Shown one piece after another: positions 8,074-16,556 of a DNA stretch of 64,000 nt. This DNA is from Micromonospora_G sp044458865 (GTDB lineage Bacteria; Actinomycetota; Actinomycetes; Mycobacteriales; Micromonosporaceae), in the NCBI RefSeq assembly GCF_044458865.1, contig NZ_JBITIH010000019.1:98971-162970 (forward strand). The letters run 5' to 3'. Position 1 is the stretch's first letter, and each line of letters starts with the position of its first letter. The translations under genes and the position numbers were made by a program. The notes under the pieces are model-generated. The model was not told the DNA's origin and did no database searches. It saw only the letters and a list, made by a program, of their open reading frames with translations.

Positions 8074-8848
8074 CCAGTCCGCCCGGCCCCACGCCAACGG
8101 CGGCGCGCCACACGACCACGGTCCGGAAGAAACACCGCACACCCATCCTGATCCGGAGGTGGACCCGCACCCACCGCTGCCCGACGCCCCCACCGGCGCC
8201 CGCGCGTTGCGGGTGGGGATCGGCGGGCCGGTCGGCTCGGGCAAGACCGCGCTGGTCGCCGCGCTGTGCCGGACCCTCGCCGCCGAACTGCGGCTGGCGG
8301 TGGTGACCAACGACATCTACACCACCGAGGACGCCGATTTCCTGCTCCGCCACGGCGTGCTGCCGGCCGAACGGATCCGGGCGGTGGAAACCGGCTGCTG
8401 CCCGCACACCGCGATCCGCGACGACATCTCCGCCAACCTGGACGCGGTGGAGGAGTTGGAAACGACGCTCGGGCCGCTGGACCTGGTGCTGGTGGAGAGC
8501 GGCGGGGACAACCTCACCGCGACCTTCAGCAAAGGGCTGATCGACCAGCAGATCTTCGTGGTCGACGTGGCCGGCGGCGACAAGGTGCCACGCAAGGGCG
8601 GGCCCGGGGTCACCGGCGCCGACCTGCTGGTGATCAACAAAACGGATCTGGCACCGCTGGTCGGGGCGGACCTGTCGGTGATGGAACGGGACGCGGCGGC
8701 CCGTCGCGGCAACCTCCCGACGGTCTTCCTCTCCCTGGTACGTGACCCGGCGGCAACCCCGGTGGCGCAGTGGGTCCGTACGCTCGTCGCCGCCCACACC
8801 CGAGGCGGCGCCGCCGACGCCGGGCCCGTACACGTACCACCGCGTTGA
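8063..8848 (+). CDS. ureG: Urease accessory GTPase UreG with His-rich N-terminus
   Basis: A SIMIBI-class GTPase that delivers nickel to urease. From the TTG at 8063, which overlaps the ureF end and follows GGAGG at 8049-8053, it has 261 residues. Residues 2-36 carry seven histidines, a nickel-storing extension common in actinobacteria and relevant here because no ureE is present. Then follow the P-loop GPVGSGKT (55-62), NDIYTTEDA, the metal-binding CPH in GCCPHTAIRDD, LVESGGDNL and NKTDL. The frame is open upstream inside ureF, but starts there would overlap ureF deeply and lack a ribosome site. Confidence 0.95.
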   Translation: MHPDQSARPHANGGAPHDHGPEETPHTHPDPEVDPHPPLPDAPTGARALRVGIGGPVGSGKTALVAALCRTLAAELRLAVVTNDIYTTEDADFLLRHGVLPAERIRAVETGCCPHTAIRDDISANLDAVEELETTLGPLDLVLVESGGDNLTATFSKGLIDQQIFVVDVAGGDKVPRKGGPGVTGADLLVINKTDLAPLVGADLSVMERDAAARRGNLPTVFLSLVRDPAATPVAQWVRTLVAAHTRGGAADAGPVHVPPR

Positions 8849-9654
8849 TGCGGGCGACGGCCCGGATCGTGGCCGTCGCGGACGGTGCGCGAGGCACCCG
8901 ACTGGCGGAACTGCACGGCGAGGCGCCGCTGCTGATCCGGCGGACCAGGGCCGCCCCCACCGACGACGGCGAAGTCCAGGTGCACCTGGTCGGCGGGGCG
9001 GCCGGCCCACTCGGCGGCGACCGGTTACGGATCGAACTGACCGTCGGCGCCGGGGCACTGCTCTGCGTACGGACCGTGGCCGCGTCACTGGTCCTGCCCG
9101 GTGCCGGCGGGCGGCGCTCCCGACTGGAGGTGACCGCCCGGGTGGAGGCGGGCGGGCGACTGCGCTGGCTGCCCGAGCCGCTGATCGGCGCGGCCCGCTG
9201 CGACCACCTCTCCCGATCCGTCCTGGAGGTGGCCGACGGCGCGGGCCTGGTCTGGCGGGACGAACTGGTGTGCGGGCGGCACGGCGAGCCGGTCGGCGAC
9301 GTACGGATCGACACGACCCTGCGCTACGCCGGACGTACGCTGCTCCGCAACGAACTCGCGGTGGGTCCGCGCGCCCCGGGCTGGGCCGGGGCGGCTCGAC
9401 TCAGCGCCGCCCGGGTCACCGGCTCGCTGCTCCTGGTCGACCCGGCCTGGGCCGGGACCGGGCCACCCGGACCAGCGCCGCTGGGACCGTACGCGGCCCG
9501 GATGCCGCTGGGACCGTACGCGGCCAGGATGCCGCTGGCCGGCGGGCCGGCAGTGTTGCTCAGCGCGGCCGGCGCCGACCTGGCAACGGTCCGCGACGCC
9601 CTGGACGGGTCACGAGTCGGGGCTTCTCTTTCGTCCGGACGACAGGGGAAATAA
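8848..9654 (+). CDS. ureD: Urease accessory protein UreD (UreH)
   Basis: A 268-residue UreD, the scaffold that binds apo-urease and UreF and forms the nickel tunnel. The ATG at 8848 shares one base with the ureG stop (TGATG), so translation is coupled. Recognisable segments are GGAAGPLGGDRLRIELTVG, a RSVLEVADGAGLVWRDELV motif and a RTLLRNELAVG strand. Near the C-terminus there is a tandem duplication of PLGPYAARM caused by a 27-bp repeat (see separate entry), which lengthens a loop. It closes the urease operon. No nickel transporter gene is adjacent. Confidence 0.92.
   Translation: MRATARIVAVADGARGTRLAELHGEAPLLIRRTRAAPTDDGEVQVHLVGGAAGPLGGDRLRIELTVGAGALLCVRTVAASLVLPGAGGRRSRLEVTARVEAGGRLRWLPEPLIGAARCDHLSRSVLEVADGAGLVWRDELVCGRHGEPVGDVRIDTTLRYAGRTLLRNELAVGPRAPGWAGAARLSAARVTGSLLLVDPAWAGTGPPGPAPLGPYAARMPLGPYAARMPLAGGPAVLLSAAGADLATVRDALDGSRVGASLSSGRQGK
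9478..9538 (+). repeat. 27-bp in-frame tandem repeat inside ureD
   Basis: Two 27-base copies (9478-9504 and 9505-9531), differing at one base, are followed by seven bases of a third. They encode PLGPYAARM twice, then PL. The near identity suggests a recent slippage duplication. Confidence 0.95.
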
Positions 9655-9701
9655 GGTTCGCGTTTGGATGCGGGTACGGGCCGGGGTCGAGGAGTGGACG
9701 C

Positions 9702-10025
9702 ATGGTGTGGATTCTGTTGGCCGGCGCGATCCTCAGTGAGGTGACCGCGACTATCGCCCTGCGAATCTCCCACGGGTTCTCGAAGCTGGTGCCGTCGGTG
9801 ATCGTCGTCGTCGGCTACCTGATCGCGTTCGGCCTCCTCGCCGAGGTGCTGAAACGGGGCATGCCGGTGGGTGTGGCGTACGGGGTCTGGTCGGCGATCG
9901 GCGTGGCCCTGGTCGCGGCGATCGGTGCCGCGTTCCTCGGCGACAGCCTGACCTGGATCCAGGTCGGTGGACTGGTCCTGGTGATCGCCGGAGTGGCGGC
10001 GCTGGAACTGGGAGCGCGTCACTGA
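9702..10025 (+). CDS. Small multidrug resistance (SMR) family efflux protein
   Basis: A 107-residue, four-helix membrane protein of the EmrE/SugE type. The essential membrane-embedded glutamate is E13 in AILSEVTATIALRIS. A KRGMPVGVAYGVWSAIGVA helix and a C-terminal GLVLVIAGVAALELG helix follow, matching the SMR pattern GxxYAxWxGxG. It is expected to work as a dimer exchanging protons for cationic drugs or guanidinium-like compounds; which one is not visible. The ATG at 9702 follows GGAG at 9690. The gene is alone, 47 bases after ureD, and might be partly co-transcribed with it. SMR exporters of guanidinium are often near urea metabolism genes, but no guanidine riboswitch is seen. Confidence 0.9.
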   Translation: MVWILLAGAILSEVTATIALRISHGFSKLVPSVIVVVGYLIAFGLLAEVLKRGMPVGVAYGVWSAIGVALVAAIGAAFLGDSLTWIQVGGLVLVIAGVAALELGARH

Positions 10026-10101
10026 CGGTGTCACCCCGGAGGGCTCAACGACCGTCCGCAATCGCCGGACCTGCACCAATGCTCCGCAGTACGGTGACCG
10101 A

Positions 10102-10770
10102 ATGCGACCCGTGCCGTGGTGGGCCCTCCTCTCCGCGACCGGCGCTCCGTTCTTCCTGATCGGTGGCTGGACCGCCGGGGCGGCCCGTCAGCCGGACCAC
10201 TACGACCCGGTCTTCGACACCATCAGCGTGCTGGCCGGACCCGGTGCGACCGACGCGTGGATCATGTTGCTCGGGCTGGCCGCGGCCGGCGCCTGTTACG
10301 TGGTCACCGCCATCGGGCTGACCGTGGCCGGGTTGCTGGGCCGGAGCCTGCTCGCGCTCGGCGGGATCGCGACCGGCCTGGTGGCGCTCTTCCCACAACC
10401 GGAGAACGGCGGTTCGAACGAGCACGCCTTCGTCGCCGGCACCGCCTTCGTCGCGCTCGCCCTCTGGCCGGTGGCGTCGACGCTGGCCCTGCGGGACAGG
10501 TACTGGCCAACCTGGGCGGAGACCATCTCGCCGGACACCCCCCGCCCCTGGGCGGTACGCCGCACCGCGGCGATCCTGGCGAGCCTCGTGCCGATCGGGC
10601 TCTGCGCCTGGTTCGGCGTCGAGATGTTCACCCGCGGACCCTGGATCGGGCTGACCGAGCGGTTCGCGGCCGGCGCCGAGTCACTCTGGCCGATGGTGGT
10701 CGCGATCAGCGCCCGCCTCACCCCCTTCACCCTCCCCGCCACCACCGCCACCACCGAACCTCCCTTGTAA
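10102..10770 (+). CDS. DUF998 integral membrane protein
   Basis: A 222-residue protein with about six hydrophobic helices. The DUF998 pattern is seen as PFFLIGGWTAGAARQPDHYDP, then DTISVLAGPGATDAWIM, a GLVALFPQPENGGSNEH loop and a final helix pair. Function is not known for the family. The ATG lies about six bases after a TACGGT box, which would fit a leaderless transcript. Its TAA stop lies inside the GGGCCC repeat that begins at 10768. Confidence 0.85.
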   Translation: MRPVPWWALLSATGAPFFLIGGWTAGAARQPDHYDPVFDTISVLAGPGATDAWIMLLGLAAAGACYVVTAIGLTVAGLLGRSLLALGGIATGLVALFPQPENGGSNEHAFVAGTAFVALALWPVASTLALRDRYWPTWAETISPDTPRPWAVRRTAAILASLVPIGLCAWFGVEMFTRGPWIGLTERFAAGAESLWPMVVAISARLTPFTLPATTATTEPPL

Positions 10771-10820
10771 GGAAGGGCCCCTTGTTATCGCTTTCCGTAT
10801 AGGAAGGGCCCCTTCTTAAC
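10768..10820. repeat. GGGCCC-family inverted repeat, copy 1 (reverse orientation)
   Basis: Two arms containing GGAAGGGCCCCTT lie at 10771-10783 and 10802-10814, separated by a loop reading TATCGCTTTCCGTAT, the reverse complement type of the loop in other copies. The first TAA of the element is the stop codon of the DUF998 gene. Confidence 0.85.
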
Positions 10821-10943
10821 GTCGGGGGCAGCGCTGGCGGAGGGTGCCAGGGGCATCGCGGAGCATTGTTCGCAACGACGTACATCTATATGATTCGCGG
10901 ACCGCACACTCCACCACCTGGCACCCGTGATCCGGAGGCCCCC

Positions 10944-11783
10944 ATGTCCCTCACCCGGCACGCCCTGTCCCTGCTCACCGCCGCGTCCGTCCTGATCGGC
11001 TCGGTCGTCGTCGGCACCCTCCCCGCCGCCGCCGATCCCGGTCCCCCGCCGAGCGCGATGACCGGTCTCGGTGACTCGATCACCCGTGGCTTCAACGCCT
11101 GCGGCTGGTACGTCGACTGCCCGTCGCGCTCGTTCAGCACCGGAGACAACGTCTCGGTCAACGCTCACTACCTGCGGATCCGGGTCGCCAACCCGGCCAT
11201 CAACGGCCGCAACCACAACGACTCGCAGACCGGGGCCGACTCCGCCGACCTGCTCGGCCAGGCCAACAGCGCGGTCTCCCGAGGCGGGCAGTACGTGACC
11301 GTGCTGATCGGCGCGAACGACGCCTGCACCGGTTCCGAGTCGAGCATGACCACGGTCGGTACGTTCCGCGCCAACATCGACGCCGGGCTCAACCGACTCA
11401 GGACCGGCCTACCGGGCGCCCGGGTCTTCGTGATCAGTGTGCCGGACATCCAGCGACTCTGGTCGGTCGGCCGGGGCAGCGGGAGCGCCCGTACCGCATG
11501 GAGTCTTTTCGGCATCTGCCAGTCGATGCTGGCCAACCCGACCTCGAACGCGCAGGCCGACGTCGATCGCCGCAACCGGGTACGGCAGCGCGTCGTCGAC
11601 TACAACACGCAGCTCGCTCAGGCATGTGCCGCGTACGGGGCAAACTGCACATTCGACAACAATGCAGTGTTCAACTACCCGTTCGCCTTGAACCAGCTCT
11701 CCGGTTGGGACTACTTCCACCCGAACGCCACCGGTCAGCAGGTGTTGGCCAACGTCACCTACGCCGCCGGCTTCGGCTGGTAG
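10944..11783 (+). CDS. Secreted SGNH/GDSL-family hydrolase
   Basis: A 279-residue exported esterase or lipase-like enzyme. The ATG at 10944 follows GGAGG and opens a Sec signal peptide (hydrophobic to about residue 28, cleavage near PAAADP). SGNH blocks are visible: block I GLGDSITRGFNACGWYVDCP with the nucleophile serine, block III VLIGANDACT with the oxyanion asparagine, and block V DYFHPNATGQ with the catalytic Asp-x-x-His. Several cysteine pairs suggest disulphides outside the cell. A longer frame from 10866 lacks a ribosome site. It is similar to actinomycete secreted SGNH lipases of the SCO1725 type; the substrate is not shown by sequence. Confidence 0.9.
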   Translation: MSLTRHALSLLTAASVLIGSVVVGTLPAAADPGPPPSAMTGLGDSITRGFNACGWYVDCPSRSFSTGDNVSVNAHYLRIRVANPAINGRNHNDSQTGADSADLLGQANSAVSRGGQYVTVLIGANDACTGSESSMTTVGTFRANIDAGLNRLRTGLPGARVFVISVPDIQRLWSVGRGSGSARTAWSLFGICQSMLANPTSNAQADVDRRNRVRQRVVDYNTQLAQACAAYGANCTFDNNAVFNYPFALNQLSGWDYFHPNATGQQVLANVTYAAGFGW

Positions 11784-11797
11784 AGCCGGCCCACCAA

Positions 11798-11852
11798 GGT
11801 TAGGAAGGGCCCCTTGTTATACAGAAAACGATAACAAGGGGCCCTTCCTTAC
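11798..11852. terminator. GGGCCC-family inverted repeat, copy 2; probable terminator
   Basis: A 19-bp perfect stem, AGGAAGGGCCCCTTGTTAT paired with its complement at 11831-11849, closes a 10-base loop ACAGAAAACG. It follows the SGNH hydrolase stop by about 15 bases. Stable stem without a long T-run; termination is inferred from position and strength. Confidence 0.8.
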
Positions 11853-11875
11853 TCCTCAATGGTCCAGGTCAGGGG

Positions 11876-11908
11876 GTATACATCGCGGGTATACACCTCG
11901 TGTAGAGT
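11876..11908. promoter_or_regulatory. Promoter/operator of the PadR-ABC operon
   Basis: GTATAC occurs at 11876-11881 and again at 11889-11894, and the second merges into TACACCTCGTGTA, a short inverted repeat. TAGAGT at about 11903-11908 is a plausible -10 box ending eight bases before the ATG of the PadR gene, which would make the mRNA leaderless. The repeats overlapping the promoter fit autorepression by PadR. Confidence 0.55.
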
Positions 11909-11916
11909 CTGCTCCC

Positions 11917-12441
11917 ATGTCAATCCCGCAGACCTTCCTGGGGCTCCTCGAATCCCGCCCCCGCCACGGCTACGACCTGAAACGGGCGTACGACGAACGC
12001 TTCGGGCACGGCCGGCCGCTGCACTACGGACAGGTCTATTCGACCCTCGCCCGGCTGTTGAAGAGCGGACTGGTCGAGGTCGACGGCGTCGAACCGGGCG
12101 AGGGACCGGAACGCAAGCGGTACGCGGTCACCGCTTCCGGCGTGACCGACGTGCAGCGTTGGCTGGCCAACCCGGAAAAGCCTGACCTCTACCTGCAGAG
12201 CACGCTCTACACCAAGGTCCTGCTCGCCCTGATGACCGAGCGGAACGCGGCCGAGATCCTCGACGTCCAGCGGGCCGAACACCTACGCCTGATGCGCGAA
12301 CTCACCCAGCGGAAGATCAGCGGCGACCTCGCCGACCAGCTCATCTGCGACCACGCCCTGTTCCACCTTGAGGCGGACCTGCGCTGGCTGGAACTGACCA
12401 CCGCCCGGCTCGACCAACTCGCCACGGCGGTGCGCGGATGA
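11917..12441 (+). CDS. PadR-family transcriptional regulator
   Basis: A 174-residue repressor with the PadR winged helix: FLGLLESRPRHGYDLKRAYD, HYGQVYSTLARLLKSGLVEV and a GPERKRYAVTASG wing, then a C-terminal helical dimerisation region of the Vir_act_alpha_C type. Its stop codon overlaps the start of the ABC ATPase gene by four bases (ATGA), so it is the first gene of a three-gene export operon and very probably controls it. Palindromic elements over its promoter support self-regulation. The inducing compound, likely a substrate of the exporter, is unknown. Confidence 0.9.
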   Translation: MSIPQTFLGLLESRPRHGYDLKRAYDERFGHGRPLHYGQVYSTLARLLKSGLVEVDGVEPGEGPERKRYAVTASGVTDVQRWLANPEKPDLYLQSTLYTKVLLALMTERNAAEILDVQRAEHLRLMRELTQRKISGDLADQLICDHALFHLEADLRWLELTTARLDQLATAVRG

Positions 12442-13163
12442 GCGCCGACCGCGACGAACCACAGCCGACCACCGAGCCGGCCGACGCTCCCCTGCTCGTC
12501 GGCCTCGACCTGCACAAGGCGTACGGGCCGACGCCGGCACTGGACGGCGCGTCGATCAGCATCCGCAGCGGCGAGGTGGTCGCCGTGATGGGTCCCTCCG
12601 GCTCCGGCAAGTCCACCCTGCTGCACTGCCTTGCCGGCATCGTGACGCCCGACGCCGGCCAGATCCACTACCGGGACCGGGAACTGTCGGCGATGTCGGA
12701 CGCCGAACGCAGCGCCCTGCGTCGGAGCGAGTTCGGGTTCGTCTTCCAGTTCGGCCAGTTGGTGCCCGAGCTGACCTGTCTGGAGAACGTCGCCCTGCCG
12801 CTGCGGCTGGACGGCGTCCGCCGCCGGGAGGCCGAACGACGGGCCGGCGAGTGGCTGGAGCGGCTGGAGGTCACCGACGTGGCCGGCAAACGGCCGGGCG
12901 AGGTCTCCGGCGGGCAGGGCCAACGGGTGGCGGTCGGCCGGGCGTTGGTCACCGATCCCCAGGTGCTCTTCGCCGACGAGCCGACCGGAGCCCTGGACTC
13001 GCTCAACGGCGAACGGGTGATGCGGCTGTTCACCGAGGCCGCCCGGCAGACCGGCGCCGCAGTGGTGCTGGTGACCCACGAACCACGGGTGGCCGCGTAC
13101 TCCGACCGCGAGGTCGTGGTCCGCGACGGCCGTACCCGTGATCTGGAGATGGTGACCCCGTGA
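12438..13163 (+). CDS. ABC transporter ATP-binding protein (MacB/LolD type)
   Basis: A 241-residue nucleotide-binding subunit. Walker A GPSGSGKST is at 52-60, the signature VSGGQGQ at 156-162 and Walker B VLFADEP at 176-182; the Q-loop is in FVFQFGQLVPELT. The MacB/LolD group works with FtsX-type permeases, which matches the next gene, overlapping by four bases. Likely role is export of, or resistance to, a membrane-active compound, under PadR control. Confidence 0.93.
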   Translation: MSADRDEPQPTTEPADAPLLVGLDLHKAYGPTPALDGASISIRSGEVVAVMGPSGSGKSTLLHCLAGIVTPDAGQIHYRDRELSAMSDAERSALRRSEFGFVFQFGQLVPELTCLENVALPLRLDGVRRREAERRAGEWLERLEVTDVAGKRPGEVSGGQGQRVAVGRALVTDPQVLFADEPTGALDSLNGERVMRLFTEAARQTGAAVVLVTHEPRVAAYSDREVVVRDGRTRDLEMVTP

Positions 13164-15526
13164 GCCGCAACCACCCCGGCCGACGGCCCGGCGTGGGCCG
13201 CTGGCGCGCCGACCTCCTCCTCGGCGCCCGGCTGGTCTTCGCCGGTGGCCGGGAGGGGATTCTGCGCACCGCACTGGCCGCGATCGGCGTCGGCCTCGGC
13301 GTGGCGCTGCTGCTGGTCGCCGTCTCGATCCCGACCATGCTCGGCGAGCAGTCCAGGCGTAGCGATGCCCGCGACGAGCAGTCGTACGGCACCGAGCAGC
13401 CCGACGCGGCCCGGAACACCCTGCTGGTGGCCCAGGCCAACACCACCTTCGGTGAACACGCGATCCGGGGACGGGTGCTGCGCCCGGAGGGCCCCGACGC
13501 ACCGGTGCCGCCCGGCCTGGATCGACTGCCCGCACCGGGCGAGATCGTCGTCTCGCCGGCCCTGGCCGACCTGCTCGCCTCCCCGGCGGGCGCCCAGCTC
13601 CGACCCCGGTTCGACTACCCGGTCGGTGGGCTGATCGGCGACGACGGGCTGACCGGTCCTCACGAGTACGCCTACTACCTGGGCAGTGACCAACTGACCC
13701 CGCAACAGTCCACGGTCACCCGGATCGATCGGTTCGGCGTCCCGAACGTCAGTGACGGCCTCGACCCGGTCCTGCTGCTGCTGGTCCTCATCATCCTGGT
13801 GGTCCTGCTGCTGCCCATCGCCGTCTTCATCGGCACCGCGGTCCGGTTCGGCGGCGAGCAGCGCGACCGCCGGCTGGCCGCCCTGCGGCTGATCGGCGCG
13901 GACCGGCGGATGGCGACCCGGATCGCCGCCGGAGAGTCCCTGGTCAGCGCCGTGCTCGGGCTCGCCGCCGGGGCGGTCTTCTTCGTCGTCGGACGGCAGT
14001 TCATCGGTACGGTCTCGCTGCGGGAGATCAGCGTGTTCCCCACCGACGTACGCCCCGACCCGGCGCTGGCCGCGCTGATCCTGCTCGGGGTGCCGGTCAC
14101 GGCGGTCGCCGTGGCACTGCTCGCCCTGCGGCGGGTGGTGATCGAGCCACTCGGGGTGGTCCGCCGGTCCGCCGGCGCACGGCGGCGGCTCTGGTGGCGG
14201 CTGATCCTGCCGGTCATCGGCGTCGCGCTGCTGCTGCCGCTCTTCGGCCAGGTGTACCAGAGCGGGAAGCCGGCCAACCAGGCACAGGTCACCGTCGGTG
14301 TGGTGCTCCTGCTCGCCGGGGTGACCGCCGTGCTGCCCTGGCTGGTCGAAACGGTGGTACGGCGGCTACGTGGCGGCGCCGTCTCCTGGCAGCTCGCCAC
14401 CCGGCGACTACAGCTCGACAGTGCCGCGTCCGCCCGCATGGTCAACGGAGTCGCGGTCGCCATCGCCGGCGGCATCGCGCTCCAGATGCTCTTCTCCGGC
14501 GTCGCCCCCGACTATCAGCTTCGCACCGGACAGGACCCGGCCCGAGCCACCATGTACGGCGCCCTCCCCCTCGACAGCACCGGAGGCGCCAGCACCACGA
14601 CGATCACCGAACGACTCCGCGCCACCAGCGGCGTGCGATCCGTGACCCACCTCGTACGCACCGGGGCGACCCTGGCCGAGGGGCCGGCCTTGCCGGATGG
14701 CGAACGCCCGAGCTGGCCGCTGCTGGTCGGTGACTGTGCCGCCCTGGCCGAACTGGCCACCCTGGACCACTGCGTTGACGGCGACAGCTTCGCCGTCAAC
14801 GACAGCGAGTGGCTCGCCGCCCCACTGCCCTCCGCCGGGCAACGGCTCAAGATCGGCGCGCCGCACGACGACACGCCCGAACAGCCGTGGACCGTGCCCG
14901 CCGGAATACGACCCGCACCGCCTCGGACCGCTCCCGAGGGCGGCAGACACCCCGGCCTGTTGGTCACCCCTGGGGCGGTGGATCTGGACGCCGTCTCCGA
15001 CCGGACCATGCTCGTCTACCTGACGCTCGACCCGACCGAGCCAGCCGCCGAGGAACAGGTACGCAACACCGTCGCCGACATCAGCCCACTGGTCGAGGTC
15101 TACTCGTTGGCCCCCTCCGAGGAGGACAGCACGTTCCGCGACATCCGCCGGGGGCTCTTCATCGGGGTGGTCGCGGTGATGCTGCTGCTCGGCGCCAGCC
15201 TGCTGGTCACCACCCTGGAACAGCTACGGGAGCGGCGCCGGCTGCTCGCCGTACTGGTGGCCTTCGGCACCCGGCGCAGCACCATGAGCTGGTCGGTGCT
15301 CTTCCAGACCGCCGTGCCGGTGCTGCTCGGAATGGCTCTGGCCACCGTTCTCGGCACCGCGCTGGGCGCGGTGCTGCAACGGGTGGTGCGGGAACCCGTA
15401 CGCCTGGACTGGTCCAGCCTGGCCCAGCTCGCCGGGGTCGGCGGTGGCGTGGTGCTGCTGGTGACCGTACTCAGCCTGCCGGCGCTCTGGCGTCTGATGC
15501 GCCCGGACGGCCTCCGTAGCGAATGA
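13160..15526 (+). CDS. FtsX-like ABC transporter permease
   Basis: A 788-residue permease with two FtsX domains. A first transmembrane helix near residues 30-55 is followed by an extracytoplasmic domain, three helices (about 205-335), further helices near 355-385 and 430-450, a second large outer domain (about 450-665) and three terminal helices (about 670-780). This duplicated layout is usual for single-chain actinobacterial exporters that pair with one MacB-type ATPase. The GTG overlaps the ATPase gene by four bases. The cargo cannot be read from sequence; antimicrobial peptide or lipid transport is plausible. Confidence 0.9.
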   Translation: MSRNHPGRRPGVGRWRADLLLGARLVFAGGREGILRTALAAIGVGLGVALLLVAVSIPTMLGEQSRRSDARDEQSYGTEQPDAARNTLLVAQANTTFGEHAIRGRVLRPEGPDAPVPPGLDRLPAPGEIVVSPALADLLASPAGAQLRPRFDYPVGGLIGDDGLTGPHEYAYYLGSDQLTPQQSTVTRIDRFGVPNVSDGLDPVLLLLVLIILVVLLLPIAVFIGTAVRFGGEQRDRRLAALRLIGADRRMATRIAAGESLVSAVLGLAAGAVFFVVGRQFIGTVSLREISVFPTDVRPDPALAALILLGVPVTAVAVALLALRRVVIEPLGVVRRSAGARRRLWWRLILPVIGVALLLPLFGQVYQSGKPANQAQVTVGVVLLLAGVTAVLPWLVETVVRRLRGGAVSWQLATRRLQLDSAASARMVNGVAVAIAGGIALQMLFSGVAPDYQLRTGQDPARATMYGALPLDSTGGASTTTITERLRATSGVRSVTHLVRTGATLAEGPALPDGERPSWPLLVGDCAALAELATLDHCVDGDSFAVNDSEWLAAPLPSAGQRLKIGAPHDDTPEQPWTVPAGIRPAPPRTAPEGGRHPGLLVTPGAVDLDAVSDRTMLVYLTLDPTEPAAEEQVRNTVADISPLVEVYSLAPSEEDSTFRDIRRGLFIGVVAVMLLLGASLLVTTLEQLRERRRLLAVLVAFGTRRSTMSWSVLFQTAVPVLLGMALATVLGTALGAVLQRVVREPVRLDWSSLAQLAGVGGGVVLLVTVLSLPALWRLMRPDGLRSE

Positions 15527-15548
15527 CCCTGCCGCCCCCGCCCGGGGC

Positions 15549-15600
15549 GTTAGGAAGGGCCCCTTCCTCTACCGAAAACGATAAGAAGGGGCCCTTCCTT
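15549..15600. terminator. GGGCCC-family inverted repeat, copy 3; probable bidirectional terminator
   Basis: GTTAGGAAGGGCCCCTTCCT (from 15549) pairs with AAGAAGGGGCCCTTCCTT (to about 15599) around a loop reading CTACCGAAAACGATA. It separates the convergent FtsX permease and desaturase genes, ending three bases from the desaturase stop. Confidence 0.8.
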
Positions 15601-15602
15601 CG

Positions 15603-16547
15603 TCAGCGGGCGAGGCGGGCGAGCCGGGCGTCGCGCTTCTCCTCGAAGCGGGAGGCGGCCTTGTCCAACTCGTCCAGGTGCGCGGCCAACTGCTCGCGGG
15701 CCGCCTCGCCGTCGGCGTCCAGGCCGGTGACGTTCCAGACGTCCCACTGGCGCAGCACCGGCACCAGCACCTCGTCCCGGTGCTGCCGCAGGTCGTAGAT
15801 GCCGGCCAGGGCGATCGCCACCGACTTGCGGGCGAAACCGTCGATGCCGTTGCCCGGCATCTGGAAGTCCGCGGCCACGTCCGCCACCGCGCGCATCGCC
15901 TGGCTCGGGGCCAGCTCGAACGCGGCGGCGAGCAGGTTGCGATAGAAGATCATGTGCAGGTTCTCGTCGGCGGCGACCCGGGCCAACAACTGCTCGCAGA
16001 GCGGGTCACCGGTCACCCGGCCGGTGTTGCGGTGCGAGATCCGGGTGGCGAGTTCCTGGAAGGAGACGTACGCCAACGAGTGCAGCACCTCGTCGGAGTG
16101 CTCGTTGACGTACCCGGTGGACATGTGGACCATCCGCGCTCGCTCCAGCGCCACCGGGTCGACCGCCCGGGTGACGGTCAGGTAGTCACGGATCGCCGTC
16201 CCGTGCCGACCCTCCTCGGCGGTCCACCGGTGCACCCAGGTCCCCCAGGCGCCGTCCCGGCCGAACTGCGTCGCGATCTCGTGGTGGTACGACGGCAGGT
16301 TGTCCTCGGTGAGCAGGTTGACCACCAGGGCCGTCCGGGCCACCTCGGGGAGGGAGGTGTCCTCCGGCGACCATGCCTCGCCACCCAGCACCCCGTCGAA
16401 CGTCCGCCCGTCGCTCCACGGCACGTACTCGTGCGGGAACCACTCCTTCGCGACCGCGAGGTGCCGGTCGAGGTTCTGGGCGACGATGGGGTCCAGCTCG
16501 GTCAGCAACTCGGTCTGGCTGAGCGGACGGGTGATGGCGGCGGTCAC
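15603..16547 (-). CDS. Acyl-ACP desaturase (DesA-type diiron enzyme)
   Basis: A 314-residue soluble diiron desaturase that introduces a double bond into acyl chains bound to acyl carrier protein. Iron-ligand motifs are present: LLTEDNLPSYHHE, the EEGRHG box, the VSFQELATRISHRNTG helix and DENLHM. The GTG at 16547 has GAGAG a few bases upstream. A large palindrome at 16557-16585 sits directly before the start and is probably the operator of a fatty-acid-responsive TetR regulator, in keeping with membrane-fluidity control. The gene is alone between a terminator repeat and tandem repeats. Confidence 0.92.
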   Translation of the reverse strand: MTAAITRPLSQTELLTELDPIVAQNLDRHLAVAKEWFPHEYVPWSDGRTFDGVLGGEAWSPEDTSLPEVARTALVVNLLTEDNLPSYHHEIATQFGRDGAWGTWVHRWTAEEGRHGTAIRDYLTVTRAVDPVALERARMVHMSTGYVNEHSDEVLHSLAYVSFQELATRISHRNTGRVTGDPLCEQLLARVAADENLHMIFYRNLLAAAFELAPSQAMRAVADVAADFQMPGNGIDGFARKSVAIALAGIYDLRQHRDEVLVPVLRQWDVWNVTGLDADGEAAREQLAAHLDELDKAASRFEEKRDARLARLAR

Positions 16548-16556
16548 AGGCTCTCC

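Noticed and set aside
9655..9701. A guanidine riboswitch before the SMR gene
   Set aside because: The gap is only 47 bases and no conserved riboswitch hairpins are seen.
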